From positions 189,903-253,902 of the forward strand of contig DHAE01000025.1 in the NCBI GenBank assembly GCA_002397315.1: a stretch of DNA of 64,000 nt, given 5' to 3'. The notes beneath the pieces are model-generated. The model was not told the origin of the DNA. It saw only the letters and a list, made by a program, of their open reading frames with translations, and searched no databases. The translations under genes were made by a program, and so were the position numbers. This document shows positions 1 through 7,988 of the stretch, in pieces (position 1 is the first letter of the stretch; every line of letters starts with the position of its first letter). This DNA is from Comamonadaceae bacterium UBA4962. Lineage in GTDB: Bacteria; Pseudomonadota; Gammaproteobacteria; Burkholderiales; Burkholderiaceae_C.

Positions 1-344
1 TGCTCGAGTCCCGCCTGGACAACGTGGTGTACCGCATGGGCTTCGGCTCCACGCGCGCCGAGGCACGCCAGCTGGTGTCCCACAAGGCCATCACGGTGAA
101 CGGCCAGTCCGTGAACATCGCGTCCTACCTGGTGAAGCCGGGCGACGTGGTGGCCGTGCGCGAGAAGTCCAAGAAGCAGACCCGCATCGTGGAAGCTCTG
201 CAACTGGCCCAGCAGGTCGGCATGCCGGCCTGGGTGGAAGTCAACGCCGACAAGGCCGAAGGCACCTTCAAGAAGACGCCCGACCGCGACGAGTTCGGCG
301 CAGACATCAACGAATCCCTGATCGTTGAGTTGTACTCGCGCTAA
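1..344 (+). CDS. rpsD: 30S ribosomal protein S4 (5' end outside window)
   Basis: The last 113 codons of S4, the primary assembly protein that binds the 5' domain of 16S rRNA. The reading frame is open from base 3, so the start lies upstream of the window. The visible part holds the S4 RNA-binding domain (GFGSTRAEARQLVSHKAI and VKPGDVVAVREKSKK) and the usual C-terminus ending in LYSR. It is followed by rpoA after 111 bases, the standard order of the alpha operon (rpsM-rpsK-rpsD-rpoA-rplQ). In many bacteria S4 represses its own operon by translational feedback; the target would lie upstream and cannot be seen here. Confidence 0.97.
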   Translation, partial: LESRLDNVVYRMGFGSTRAEARQLVSHKAITVNGQSVNIASYLVKPGDVVAVREKSKKQTRIVEALQLAQQVGMPAWVEVNADKAEGTFKKTPDRDEFGADINESLIVELYSR

Positions 345-373
345 TCCACGGCGTTCATCGATCGCAATTGTTT

Positions 374-401
374 CCCGTACCGCGAGGCATCGCGGTACGG
401 G
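374..401 (+). promoter_or_regulatory. Intercistronic hairpin between rpsD and rpoA
   Basis: A perfect 12-bp inverted repeat (CCCGTACCGCGA at 374-385 and TCGCGGTACGGG at 390-401) with a GGCA loop. There is no T-run after it, so it is not a normal intrinsic terminator. It could be an RNA processing or stability element, or a partial attenuator that sets the rpoA to ribosomal-protein ratio. The structure is seen directly; the role is inferred. Confidence 0.6.
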
Positions 402-455
402 TGCTTCGCCAGCCTTACCGGTGTAACGAGCTGGGGGTATTGAGAGGAAGTCTGC

Positions 456-1448
456 ATGCAAACCAATTTGCTGAAACCCAAGACGATCAACGTCGAACAG
501 CTCGGGCACAACCGTGCCAAGGTGGCGCTCGAGCCCTTCGAACGCGGCTACGGGCACACGCTCGGCAACGCCATCCGGCGTGTGCTGCTGTCGTCCATGG
601 TGGGTTACGCAGCAACGGAAGTGACGATCGCCGGTGTGCTCCACGAGTACTCGTCCATCGACGGCGTCCAGGAAGATGTCGTGAACATCCTCCTGAACCT
701 GAAGGGCGTGGTGTTCAAGCTCCACAACCGCGACGAAGTCACGCTGAGCCTGCGCAAGGACGGCGAGGGCGTCGTCACCGCGCGCGACATCCAGACGCCG
801 CATGACGTCGAGATCGTCAACCCGGACCACGTGATCGCCCACCTGTCGCAAGGCGGCAAGCTGGACATGCAGATCAAGGTGGAAAAGGGCCGCGGCTACG
901 TGCCGGGCAACCTGCGCCGCTATGCCGACGAATCGACCAAGTCGATCGGCCGCATCGTGCTGGATGCCTCGTTCTCGCCCGTGAAGCGCGTGAGCTATAA
1001 CGTCGAGAGCGCCCGCGTCGAGCAGCGTACCGACCTGGACAAGCTGGTCGTCGAGATCGAAACCAACGGTGCGATCACCGCCGAGGACGCCGTGCGCGCC
1101 TCCGCCAAGATCCTGGTGGAACAGCTGGCCGTGTTCGCACAGCTCGAGGGCGGTGAACTGGCTGCCTTCGATGCGCCGGCCGGCCCGCGTGGCAGCGCCA
1201 CGTTCGATCCGATCCTGCTGCGCCCCGTGGACGAGCTGGAACTAACCGTGCGTTCGGCCAACTGCCTGAAGGCCGAGAACATCTACTACATCGGCGACCT
1301 GATCCAGCGTACCGAGAACGAGCTGCTCAAGACCCCGAACCTGGGCCGCAAGTCGCTCAACGAGATCAAGGAAGTGCTGGCTTCGCGCGGCCTGACGCTC
1401 GGCATGAAGCTCGAGAACTGGCCTCCCGCAGGCCTGGACAAGCGCTGA
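456..1448 (+). CDS. rpoA: DNA-directed RNA polymerase subunit alpha
   Basis: 330 residues, the usual length. The N-terminal dimerisation domain spans about residues 1-235 (GHTLGNAIRRVLLSSM, the loop contacting beta). A linker leads to the C-terminal domain (about 250-320), with the helix-hairpin-helix region (NCLKAENIYYIGDL, TPNLGRKSLNEIKEVL) that binds UP elements and activators such as FNR. The ATG at 456 follows a GAGGAAG ribosome-binding site. It sits between rpsD and rplQ, as in other bacteria. Confidence 0.99.
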   Translation: MQTNLLKPKTINVEQLGHNRAKVALEPFERGYGHTLGNAIRRVLLSSMVGYAATEVTIAGVLHEYSSIDGVQEDVVNILLNLKGVVFKLHNRDEVTLSLRKDGEGVVTARDIQTPHDVEIVNPDHVIAHLSQGGKLDMQIKVEKGRGYVPGNLRRYADESTKSIGRIVLDASFSPVKRVSYNVESARVEQRTDLDKLVVEIETNGAITAEDAVRASAKILVEQLAVFAQLEGGELAAFDAPAGPRGSATFDPILLRPVDELELTVRSANCLKAENIYYIGDLIQRTENELLKTPNLGRKSLNEIKEVLASRGLTLGMKLENWPPAGLDKR

Positions 1449-1465
1449 GCGGATCGTTTTATAAT
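1435..1465 (+). promoter_or_regulatory. Possible promoter upstream of rplQ
   Basis: TGGACA (1435-1440) and a consensus TATAAT (1460-1465) are separated by 19 bases, a long but tolerable spacing, at the end of rpoA. It precedes the terminator-like hairpin at 1497-1526, so a transcript from it would also have to pass that hairpin. Seen from sequence only. Confidence 0.3.
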
Positions 1466-1496
1466 CTTCGGCTCCCCACTTCGGGGACCAGTGCTG

Positions 1497-1526
1497 CGGG
1501 CAGTACCTGATACGGCTGCCCGTTTT
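1497..1526 (+). terminator. Terminator-like hairpin between rpoA and rplQ
   Basis: CGGGCAG (1497-1503) pairs perfectly with CTGCCCG (1516-1522) across a 12-base loop, followed directly by TTTT and then AATT. A short stem with a short U-tract suggests partial termination or attenuation inside the alpha operon rather than full termination, because rplQ starts 24 bases later. Confidence 0.45.
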
Positions 1527-1550
1527 AATTGACTGATAAGGAAAAGCACC

Positions 1551-1955
1551 ATGCGCCACGGACACGGCCTTCGCAAACTCAACCGCACCAGCTCGCACCG
1601 CCTCGCGATGCTGCAGAACATGATGAACTCGCTCATCGAGCACGAGGCCATCAAGACCACGGTCCCCAAGGCCAAGGAACTGCGCCGCGTGATCGAGCCC
1701 ATGATCACCCTGGCCAAGGAAGACACCGTGGCCAACCGCCGCCTGGCTTTCGACCGCCTGCGCGACCGCGACAGCGTGACCAAGCTGTTCAACGTGCTCG
1801 GTCCGCTGTTCAAGGCCCGTCCGGGCGGCTACACCCGCATTCTGAAGATGGGTTACCGCGTGGGCGACAACGCACCCATGGCCTACGTGGAATTCGTGGA
1901 GCGTCCGGAAGTTGCCGAAACTTCTGCAGATTCTTCCGCAGACGCTGCAAAGTAA
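1551..1955 (+). CDS. rplQ: 50S ribosomal protein L17
   Basis: 134 residues. The N-terminus (MRHGHGLRKLNRTSSHR) is the L17 signature, and the core includes IKTTVPKAKELRRVIEPMI and a GGYTRILKMGYRVGDNAPMA segment near the C-terminus. L17 lies near the peptide exit tunnel of the large subunit. A GATAAGGAAAAGCACC leader supplies a ribosome-binding site (AAGGA). It is the last gene of the alpha operon and is followed 18 bases later by an initiator tRNA. Confidence 0.98.
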   Translation: MRHGHGLRKLNRTSSHRLAMLQNMMNSLIEHEAIKTTVPKAKELRRVIEPMITLAKEDTVANRRLAFDRLRDRDSVTKLFNVLGPLFKARPGGYTRILKMGYRVGDNAPMAYVEFVERPEVAETSADSSADAAK

Positions 1956-1963
1956 GCTATAAT
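1935..1963 (+). promoter_or_regulatory. Possible promoter of the initiator tRNA
   Basis: A consensus TATAAT (1958-1963) lies 10 bases before the mature 5' end of the tRNA. The hexamer 17 bases upstream (TCCGCA, 1935-1940) is a poor -35. It overlaps the rplQ stop region. The tRNA may also be read through from the ribosomal operon. Confidence 0.4.
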
Positions 1964-1973
1964 TCATTTCTAC

Positions 1974-2050
<77 letters not shown>

Positions 2051-2056
2051 AACCGC

Positions 2057-2090
2057 AAAAAGGCCACGACAATGTCGTGGCCTTTTTTTT
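2057..2090 (+). terminator. Intrinsic terminator after tRNA-fMet
   Basis: A 10-bp perfect stem (AGGCCACGAC at 2061-2070, GTCGTGGCCT at 2074-2083) with loop AAT is preceded by an A-run and followed by eight T. It should end the alpha operon and tRNA transcript and, because of the A-run on its left, could also work on the minus strand, where the gene at 2222-3514 ends. Confidence 0.92.
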
Positions 2091-2221
2091 CATTGGTAGA
2101 TGGCTGCGCGAAACACCCACGGCTGTGCAGTCAAAAGCCTGTCGACCTTGGCTCATGTGCTGTATCGATGCTGCTGGATTCATCAGACGAACACTGCAGT
2201 CAGTGGTGGCCACCCCCAAGT

Positions 2222-3514
2222 TCACCGCCATAGGTTTGCATAGTTGCGCATCGCTGACGAGTCGGTGATTTCCGCAAATAGGGCCGTAAGCTGCTGGTTG
2301 TAGCCCGTGTACAGCTCGTTCACCACCAGGCCGGCAGGAAATTTCAATGCGCCGACGGCCGCCTGCGGTATGGAGAACTTGCCGGTAGTGAACCCCCGCG
2401 ATGCTTGCATGGTGACGATGCGGTGGTATTCACGGCCATCGTTGATCTGCAAGTCAATCGGTGCAGATGCCCGGTAGGTCACGCTGATCTCTGCATTTGG
2501 CGCCCATCGGTGCAGTTCTTCGGGGGTGGAGATTTGCACTCGGAATGGCGCATGATCGAATTTGCCCAAGCCCGGTATGATTTTTCTGGTCGTTCGGTTG
2601 CCTGACTTGCCAGGCTGTGACCAGTTCATATCCGGAGATGTGATGACGCTGGCATCGCGGAAGCCTTGCTGATCAATCGAACCGTTGCCGACGGGAACGT
2701 CATGGCGGAATCCCCGCCCGCTGACCGATATCGAATCGATCTCCACATCGCCGCGTCCCCCTACAAACCTGAAAATAACGTTCAAGCGGCGGGGAGCAAG
2801 CGCGTAGGCAGAGGTATGCCCGCCATTGGCCTTCATCACGTCGTAGGCGGAAATGTGGCGTTCCATCCAGGCCGCTGCCTGTCCAAACAACCCTGCTGCT
2901 CTCTTGTCGTGGCTCCAGTCGGCGTAGTCTTTCAATGCAATCGCTGAGACCAATGCACCATTGAGGACGGCAATCCGGGTGGGGGCGGGGTATTCTTCGA
3001 GTACCACGCCCTCGTTTGTCCGACGAGTAAAACCCCCTTGGTCGACCGGGACGAGGTACGACGCGAAAATTTTCTGAGCTTGAGTTCTGTAGTACGACTC
3101 TCCGGTCGCTCTGGCCAGAGCCATGTACAACTCGAGCGCCACACCTTGGCTTAGCGCCGACGACCAGGGCCCATGCATGTGATAGGGCCACTCACCGATG
3201 TAGTCCTGCTTGAATGCGAAAAACAGGGCGCCGTTTCGTACCCGCGCAAACCTTCGAAGTTCCTTTTCACATCGCCTGGCCAGAACCCAATCGCCTGCAA
3301 AAGCAGCCTCCAGCCCCCGGACTGCGGGTTTGGTCGGTGACAGCAACCCGGAGCTAGGAAGGCGTGGATCACAGCCCGGCTCGGTGCCGAATGCCCATTC
3401 ATACTTTGGGGGCGCGCTGTTGTAAAAAGTCTGAAGGCGAGGGGAGTTATCCGCCGCTGCATGCCACGTAAACAAGACTGCTGCTAGAGGGATCAGTCGT
3501 TTGAGCCGGTTCAT
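2222..3514 (-). CDS. Secreted D-glucuronyl C5-epimerase-like protein
   Basis: 430 residues with a signal peptide (about 1-21, cleavage after WHAAA). The segment from about residue 100 to 205 matches the conserved core of the C5-epimerase C-terminal family: WPYHMHGPWSSALSQG (109-124), a GGF turn (160-162), VLEEYP (171-176) and VLNG (183-186). In animals this fold converts D-glucuronate to L-iduronate in heparan sulfate. Residues about 235-420 look beta-rich and have no function I recognise, so the helical domain comes first here, unlike the eukaryotic enzyme. Its base composition is visibly lower in GC than its neighbours, suggesting acquisition next to the tRNA. The substrate, presumably a uronate polysaccharide, is inferred. 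Enzymatic activity is not certain. Confidence 0.75.
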   Translation of the reverse strand: MNRLKRLIPLAAVLFTWHAAADNSPRLQTFYNSAPPKYEWAFGTEPGCDPRLPSSGLLSPTKPAVRGLEAAFAGDWVLARRCEKELRRFARVRNGALFFAFKQDYIGEWPYHMHGPWSSALSQGVALELYMALARATGESYYRTQAQKIFASYLVPVDQGGFTRRTNEGVVLEEYPAPTRIAVLNGALVSAIALKDYADWSHDKRAAGLFGQAAAWMERHISAYDVMKANGGHTSAYALAPRRLNVIFRFVGGRGDVEIDSISVSGRGFRHDVPVGNGSIDQQGFRDASVITSPDMNWSQPGKSGNRTTRKIIPGLGKFDHAPFRVQISTPEELHRWAPNAEISVTYRASAPIDLQINDGREYHRIVTMQASRGFTTGKFSIPQAAVGALKFPAGLVVNELYTGYNQQLTALFAEITDSSAMRNYANLWR

Positions 3515-3860
3515 TGCCAGATGCTACATCCCGTTGCTCACGCGCTTTTGTAAGCGTCTGCTGGCTGCGGACAAGCGAAAGCAATGTTCGTTCGGGGTTG
3601 CTGCGCATGTGTGACTTGCCTGCAATGCCAACTCGATCGCCAGACATGGATCTGCCTGGAGACCGCCCCTGCATGGCGTGAAGGCCGGCGCAGCGGCACC
3701 GCCGGTAAAATGACGCGCCTCTTGCCGCGCGGTGCCTTGGATCACGCTCCTGTCGCCATGGGCGTTTTGTTTGAGCTCTACCGTCTTCATGCCGCCCGCT
3801 GGACAGATGTCCATTGGCGCATCGCATGTCTTTTCCCGTTTCTGTTTTGTTCACCGCTCC
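3515..3860. other. Gene-free stretch between divergent genes
   Basis: 346 bases between the start of the C5-epimerase-like gene (minus) and the Hsp70 gene (plus). It must hold both promoters, but I see no strong sigma-70 boxes. A small hairpin CGCTT-ttgt-AAGCG is visible near 3543-3556. Short frames here look like noise. Confidence 0.5.
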
Positions 3861-5111
3861 ATGCGCCCGTTGACCCTCGGCATCGATTTCGGTACTTCCA
3901 ATTCCGCGATGGCGGTCCGGCGGGAGGGCGAGAGGGCGCAGATGGTGCCGGTGGAGGACTCCCACCACACGCTGCCCACGGCGATGTTCTTCAACACCGA
4001 AGAGTCGCGCACGCACGTGGGCCGGGATGCGATCGCGCAGTACCTGGCGGGCACCGAAGGGCGGCTGATGCGGTCGCTCAAGAGCCTGCTCGGCAGCGCG
4101 CTGCTGGAAGAGAAGACGGCGGTGCAGGGCACGCTGATGAGCTACCAGGACATCATCGCGCTGTTCCTGCGCACGCTGGCCCGCCGGGCGCAGGCGGTGG
4201 TGGGCGAGGCGCCCACCCGCGTGGTGCTGGGGCGGCCGGTGCATTTCGTGGACGGCGATCCGGCGCGGGACGCGCTGGCGGAAGGCGCCCTGCAGCGGGC
4301 CGCGGAGATGGCGGGCTTCACGGACATCGCCTTCCAGCTCGAACCGATCGCCGCCGCCCTCGATTACGAGCAGCGCGTGGACCGGGAGACGCGGGTGCTG
4401 GTGGTGGACATCGGCGGGGGCACTTCCGATTTCACCGTGGTGCTGCTGGGGCCGGAGCGTGCGCACCGGGCGGACCGCAGCGGTGACGTGCTGGCCACGG
4501 CCGGCGTGCACCTGGGCGGCACGGATTTCGACCAGCGGCTGAGCCGGTCCCACGTGATGCCGCTGCTGGGCCTGGGGCACCACGGCCCGTCCGGTCGCGA
4601 GGTGCCCAGCCGCGTGTTCTACGACCTCTCGACGTGGCATCTGATCCAGTGGCTGTACAGCCCCAAGGCGCTCGCCGAAGCGAAGGGACTGCGGTCGGAC
4701 TACCGCGATGTACGGCTGCACGACCGGCTGATGCGGGTGCTGTCGGAGCGCTGGGGCCACCGGCTGGCGCAAAGCGTGGAGCAGGCGAAGATCGAGGTGT
4801 CGAGCGCGGGCGTGCCGGCGGTGCTGGCGCTCGACTGGCTGGAGCGCGGGCTCGCAGCGCAGATCACACCGGACGCGTTGGCCGCGAATCTGCAGGCGCC
4901 TCTGCAGGAGGTGGTGCGCTGCGCGGTGGACTGCCTGGCGGCGGCCGATCTGGGAGGGCGGGGCGTGGATGCCATCTACCTCACCGGCGGCTCATCGGCC
5001 CTGAAGCCGCTGCGCGACGCACTGGCGGCGGCGTTCCCGGGCGTGCCGCAGGTCGAGGGCGACCTGTTCGGCGGTGTGGCTGCGGGGTTGGCCTACACGG
5101 TCCGGCACTGA
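3861..5111 (+). CDS. Hsp70 family protein (YegD-like chaperone)
   Basis: 416 residues. It begins with the actin-like ATPase phosphate-1 loop GIDFGTSNSAMAV, has the phosphate-2 loop VVDIGGGTSDFTVV near residue 180, and the adenosine motif YLTGGSSALKPLR near the C-terminus. It lacks the full substrate-binding domain of DnaK, which fits the shorter YegD-like group (E. coli YegD is about 450 residues). ATP-dependent chaperone activity is expected from the family; the client is unknown. The ATG at 3861 starts directly before the conserved core; an in-frame upstream extension to 3732 has no homology-like features. No partner gene is adjacent. Confidence 0.9.
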   Translation: MRPLTLGIDFGTSNSAMAVRREGERAQMVPVEDSHHTLPTAMFFNTEESRTHVGRDAIAQYLAGTEGRLMRSLKSLLGSALLEEKTAVQGTLMSYQDIIALFLRTLARRAQAVVGEAPTRVVLGRPVHFVDGDPARDALAEGALQRAAEMAGFTDIAFQLEPIAAALDYEQRVDRETRVLVVDIGGGTSDFTVVLLGPERAHRADRSGDVLATAGVHLGGTDFDQRLSRSHVMPLLGLGHHGPSGREVPSRVFYDLSTWHLIQWLYSPKALAEAKGLRSDYRDVRLHDRLMRVLSERWGHRLAQSVEQAKIEVSSAGVPAVLALDWLERGLAAQITPDALAANLQAPLQEVVRCAVDCLAAADLGGRGVDAIYLTGGSSALKPLRDALAAAFPGVPQVEGDLFGGVAAGLAYTVRH

Positions 5112-5114
5112 GAC

Positions 5115-5224
5115 AGCGGCTGACACGGCCCTTGTGACGTCGCTGCCGCGTCTTGCCCTGCTGCTGGTACTGCCTGCGATGCGGCGCCTAGCCAGAACCG
5201 CTTCGCTGGCTCGTGTCAGCCGCT
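5115..5224. repeat. 110-bp palindrome-ended repeat, copy 1
   Basis: The element begins AGCGGCTGACACG and ends with its exact complement CGTGTCAGCCGCT, a 13-bp perfect terminal inverted repeat. The reverse complement of 12774-12883 aligns to it without gaps over all 110 bases with 16 differences counted by eye (about 85% identity). It sits between the convergent ends of the Hsp70 gene and rsmI. It codes for nothing evident. Confidence 0.85.
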
Positions 5225-5285
5225 CCAATGGCGCGGCGCCGGCCACGGGTCTGCGTGACGACGCACACCTGCTGGCCGACAGCGG

Positions 5286-6254
5286 TCAGCCAGCGTCGTC
5301 CTCCTGGTCGTTCTCCTTCTTCATCGCCAGCGCGGCGTCGTAGAGCGTATTGCGCGGCGCTCCGCTGATCTCGGCCGCGAGGCGCACGGCGGTCTTCACG
5401 GGCAGTTCGGCCAGCAGCAGGCGCAGGGCGCGCAGGCCGGCGGTGGTGGCGGGCGAGGCATCGCCCTCCGGCGCGGGCGCAGGGTGCACGACGATGACGA
5501 ATTCGCCGCGGGTGCGCGACGTGCCTTCGGCCTGCAGCCAGTCCGCCAGCGCGTGCGCGGGCAGGGTGGCGATTTCTTCGAACTGTTTGGTGATCTCCCG
5601 CGCCAGGGTGACCGGCCGGTCGCCCAGGGGCGCCAGCGCGGCGGCCAGGTCCGTGATGCGGTGCGGGGCCTCCAGCAGGACGGTGCAGCGGTGCTCTGAG
5701 GCCAAGGCCTGGACGGCGGTGTGGCGCTCCGCGGAGCGCGTGGGCAGGAAGCCCGCGAACAGGAAGCCACCGGCCAGCGGCTGGTGGGCGGCGGGGCCCG
5801 CGGCCAGGGCGCCGGCCACGCTGAGCGCGGCGGTGACGCTGCTCGCGCCCGGCAGCGGCAGCGCGCGCAGGCCGGCCGCCTGCACGGCGGCGACGAGGCG
5901 TGCGCCCGGGTCGCTCACGCCGGGCGTGCCGGCGTCGCTCACGTAGGCGACGCGTTCACCGCGCTGCAGCCGCTGCACGATGGCCTGTGCCGCTTCGGCT
6001 TCGTTGTGCTGGTGCACGGCCATGCATTGCCCTTGCGCCTTGTCGATGCCGTAGGCGCGCAGCAGCGCCTGGGTGTGGCGCGTGTCCTCGCAGGCGATGG
6101 CGTCGGCCAATTGCAGCACGTGCAGCGCGCGCAGGGTGATGTCCGCGAGGTTGCCGATCGGCGTGGCGACGACGTAGAGTGCGCCCTGCGGATAATGCTG
6201 CGCTGCGGCCGCATCGCGCGCGGCGGACAGGGCGGAGGCGAAAGAGGCGCTCAA
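5286..6254 (-). CDS. rsmI: 16S rRNA (cytidine(1402)-2'-O)-methyltransferase RsmI
   Basis: 322 residues of the tetrapyrrole-methylase-like SAM-dependent fold. The N-terminal motif GALYVVATPIGNLADITLRA and the substrate/SAM region ACEDTRHTQALL, VSDAGTPGVSDPG and LPGASSVTAALSVAG are all present. RsmI 2'-O-methylates C1402 in the ribosomal P site. The chosen start is TTG at 6254 with AAGGA six bases upstream. This start shares its last base with the ATG of the divergent YraN gene. The neighbours YraN, a SIS protein and a BON lipoprotein match the E. coli yraLNO(diaA)P order. Confidence 0.95.
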   Translation of the reverse strand: MSASFASALSAARDAAAAQHYPQGALYVVATPIGNLADITLRALHVLQLADAIACEDTRHTQALLRAYGIDKAQGQCMAVHQHNEAEAAQAIVQRLQRGERVAYVSDAGTPGVSDPGARLVAAVQAAGLRALPLPGASSVTAALSVAGALAAGPAAHQPLAGGFLFAGFLPTRSAERHTAVQALASEHRCTVLLEAPHRITDLAAALAPLGDRPVTLAREITKQFEEIATLPAHALADWLQAEGTSRTRGEFVIVVHPAPAPEGDASPATTAGLRALRLLLAELPVKTAVRLAAEISGAPRNTLYDAALAMKKENDQEDDAG

Positions 6255-6661
6255 TGGGAATCCTTGAAAAGAAGACGGCCGGCCCGGGAAGGGCCGCGCG
6301 GAAGACGACGACGCGGGCCGCGGGCATGGCCGCGGAAGACCGGGCGCTGGCGCATCTGCAGGCGGCCGGGCTGCGGCTGCTCACGCGCAATTATCGGACG
6401 CCGGGCCGCGGCGGCGGGGAGATCGACCTGATCCTGCGCGACCGCGACGGCACGCTGGTGTTCGTGGAGGTGCGCAGCCGTGCCAGCGCGGCCTTCGGCG
6501 GGGCCGGCGCGAGCATCGGTCCCGCGAAGCAGCGGCGCATCGTGTTCGCCGCGCGGCACTACCTGCTGCGCTGGCCATCGCTGCCGCCGTGCCGCTTCGA
6601 TGCGGTGCTGGTGCAGGCGGATGCGGTGCAGTGGGTGAAGGCGGCGTTCGACGCCGGGTAG
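6254..6661 (+). CDS. YraN family (UPF0102) nuclease-fold protein
   Basis: 135 residues from the ATG at 6254; an ATG at 6326 is an alternative. The core (MAAEDRALAHLQAAGLRLLTRNY, then GEIDLILRDRDGTLVFVEVR) is the UPF0102/YraN signature, with the E-x-x-D and E-V-R residues of a PD-(D/E)XK-like nuclease fold. The biological role of YraN is not settled in general. The conserved linkage to rsmI and diaA suggests housekeeping. AGAGG seven bases before the ATG is a reasonable ribosome-binding site. Confidence 0.9.
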   Translation: MGILEKKTAGPGRAARKTTTRAAGMAAEDRALAHLQAAGLRLLTRNYRTPGRGGGEIDLILRDRDGTLVFVEVRSRASAAFGGAGASIGPAKQRRIVFAARHYLLRWPSLPPCRFDAVLVQADAVQWVKAAFDAG

Positions 6662-6725
6662 GCCGGCCAGCCCGCCAACCCTTTGCTACCTTCGCCGCCA
6701 CCCCCGGCGGGTATCATCGGCGTTC

Positions 6726-7328
6726 ATGCTCGAGCAACGCATCCAACAGCATTTCATCGACAGCGCGGACCTCAAGTACCAGGCTGCGCAGCTTCTCAGC
6801 CAACCCATCGAGGCTGCCGTGCAGGCGGTTCTCGCGTGCGTGACGAGCGGGGCCAAGGTGTTGGCCTGCGGCAGCGGCGCGGCGTCGGGGCAGGCGCGGC
6901 AGTTCGCCGCGCTGTGCGTGGCCGGCTTCGAACGCGAGCGCCCCGAACTGGCGGCCATCGCGCTGGAGCCCGACGCGCTCTGGGCCGTCCCCGGCACGCC
7001 GGGCGGCGATGCCCAGGTGCTGGCCCGGCAGGTGCGGGCGCTCGGCCAGGCCGGCGACGTGCTGCTGGCGGTGACGGACGGCAGCGCCGGCACGGACGCC
7101 GCGCTGGTCGAGGCCGCGCAGGCCGCCCACGAGCGCGACATGACGGTGATCGCCCTCACGGGGCGGGCCGGCGGCGCCCTGGCCGGCATGCTGCGCGAGA
7201 CCGACGTGCTGATCGGCGTGCCGCACGACCGTGCCGCCCGCGTGCGCGAGGTGCATGCGCTGGTGCTGCACTGCCTGTGCGACGGCGTCGATGCCCAATT
7301 ACTTGGTGAACAGGAGATACCGCTATGA
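6726..7328 (+). CDS. SIS-domain protein, DiaA-like (DnaA initiator-associating)
   Basis: 200 residues forming one sugar-isomerase (SIS) domain: VLACGSGAASGQARQFAALC near the N-terminus, LLAVTDGSAGTD in the middle and VIALTGRAGG after it. The family includes phosphoheptose isomerase GmhA and DiaA, which binds DnaA and times replication initiation. Gene order (rsmI, yraN, this gene, BON lipoprotein) is that of E. coli diaA, so DiaA function is the better call. The stop overlaps the next start by four bases (ATGA at 7325), implying translational coupling. Confidence 0.82.
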   Translation: MLEQRIQQHFIDSADLKYQAAQLLSQPIEAAVQAVLACVTSGAKVLACGSGAASGQARQFAALCVAGFERERPELAAIALEPDALWAVPGTPGGDAQVLARQVRALGQAGDVLLAVTDGSAGTDAALVEAAQAAHERDMTVIALTGRAGGALAGMLRETDVLIGVPHDRAARVREVHALVLHCLCDGVDAQLLGEQEIPL

Positions 7329-7981
7329 CTTTCCGGACCTTGACCCGCCGCACGACTGGCACCGTGCTGACCGCCATCGCGCTGGGCACCGTGCTGTCGG
7401 CCTGCGCGCCCCTCTTGATCGGCGGCGCGGCCGTGGGCACCATGATGGCCGCCGACCGGCGCACCACGGGCTCCCAGGTGGAGGACGAAGGCATCGAGCT
7501 GCGCACGGCCAACCGGCTGCGCGACACCTTCGGCGACCGCGTGCACGTGAACGTCACGAGCTACAACCGCCAGGTGCTGCTGACGGGCGAGGTGCCTTCG
7601 CAGCAGGACAAGGAGCGCGTGGAGCAGACGGTGCTGGCGGTGGAGAACGTGCGCTCGGTGGTGAACGACATCGCCGTGATGTCGGCCAGCACGCTGTCGC
7701 AGCGCGCCAACGACACGCTCATCACGGGCAAGGTGCGCGCGAGCCTGGTGGACGCCAAGGACCTCTTCGCGACCGCCTTCAAGGTGGTGACGGAGCGCAA
7801 CACCGTCTACCTGATGGGCCGCGTCACCCAGCGCGAGGCCGACCGCGCCACCGACATCGCGCGCGGCGTGAACGACGTGCGCAAGGTGGTGCGCGTGTTC
7901 GAGATCGTCTCGGAGCAGGAACTGGCGCGCGGGTTCTCGCAGCAGCCGCGTCCCGCTCCCGTGACCACGGATAGCAAGTAA
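7325..7981 (+). CDS. BON-domain outer-membrane lipoprotein (DolP/YraP-like)
   Basis: 218 residues. A lipoprotein signal peptide ends in the lipobox LSAC (Cys about residue 27), followed by a short region rich in small residues. Two BON domains follow (about 60-130 and 140-205; GEVPSQQDKERVEQTVLAVENV and GRVTQREADRATDIARGV). The E. coli homologue DolP binds phospholipid at the division site and supports outer-membrane integrity and BAM function. It is coupled to the DiaA-like gene by an ATGA overlap. Confidence 0.88.
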   Translation: MTFRTLTRRTTGTVLTAIALGTVLSACAPLLIGGAAVGTMMAADRRTTGSQVEDEGIELRTANRLRDTFGDRVHVNVTSYNRQVLLTGEVPSQQDKERVEQTVLAVENVRSVVNDIAVMSASTLSQRANDTLITGKVRASLVDAKDLFATAFKVVTERNTVYLMGRVTQREADRATDIARGVNDVRKVVRVFEIVSEQELARGFSQQPRPAPVTTDSK

Positions 7982-7988
7982 AGGGCAT

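Noticed and set aside
2051..3860. tRNA-fMet as integration site of a genomic island carrying the C5-epimerase gene
   Set aside because: No integrase and no repeat of the tRNA 3' end was found downstream; lower GC alone is not enough.
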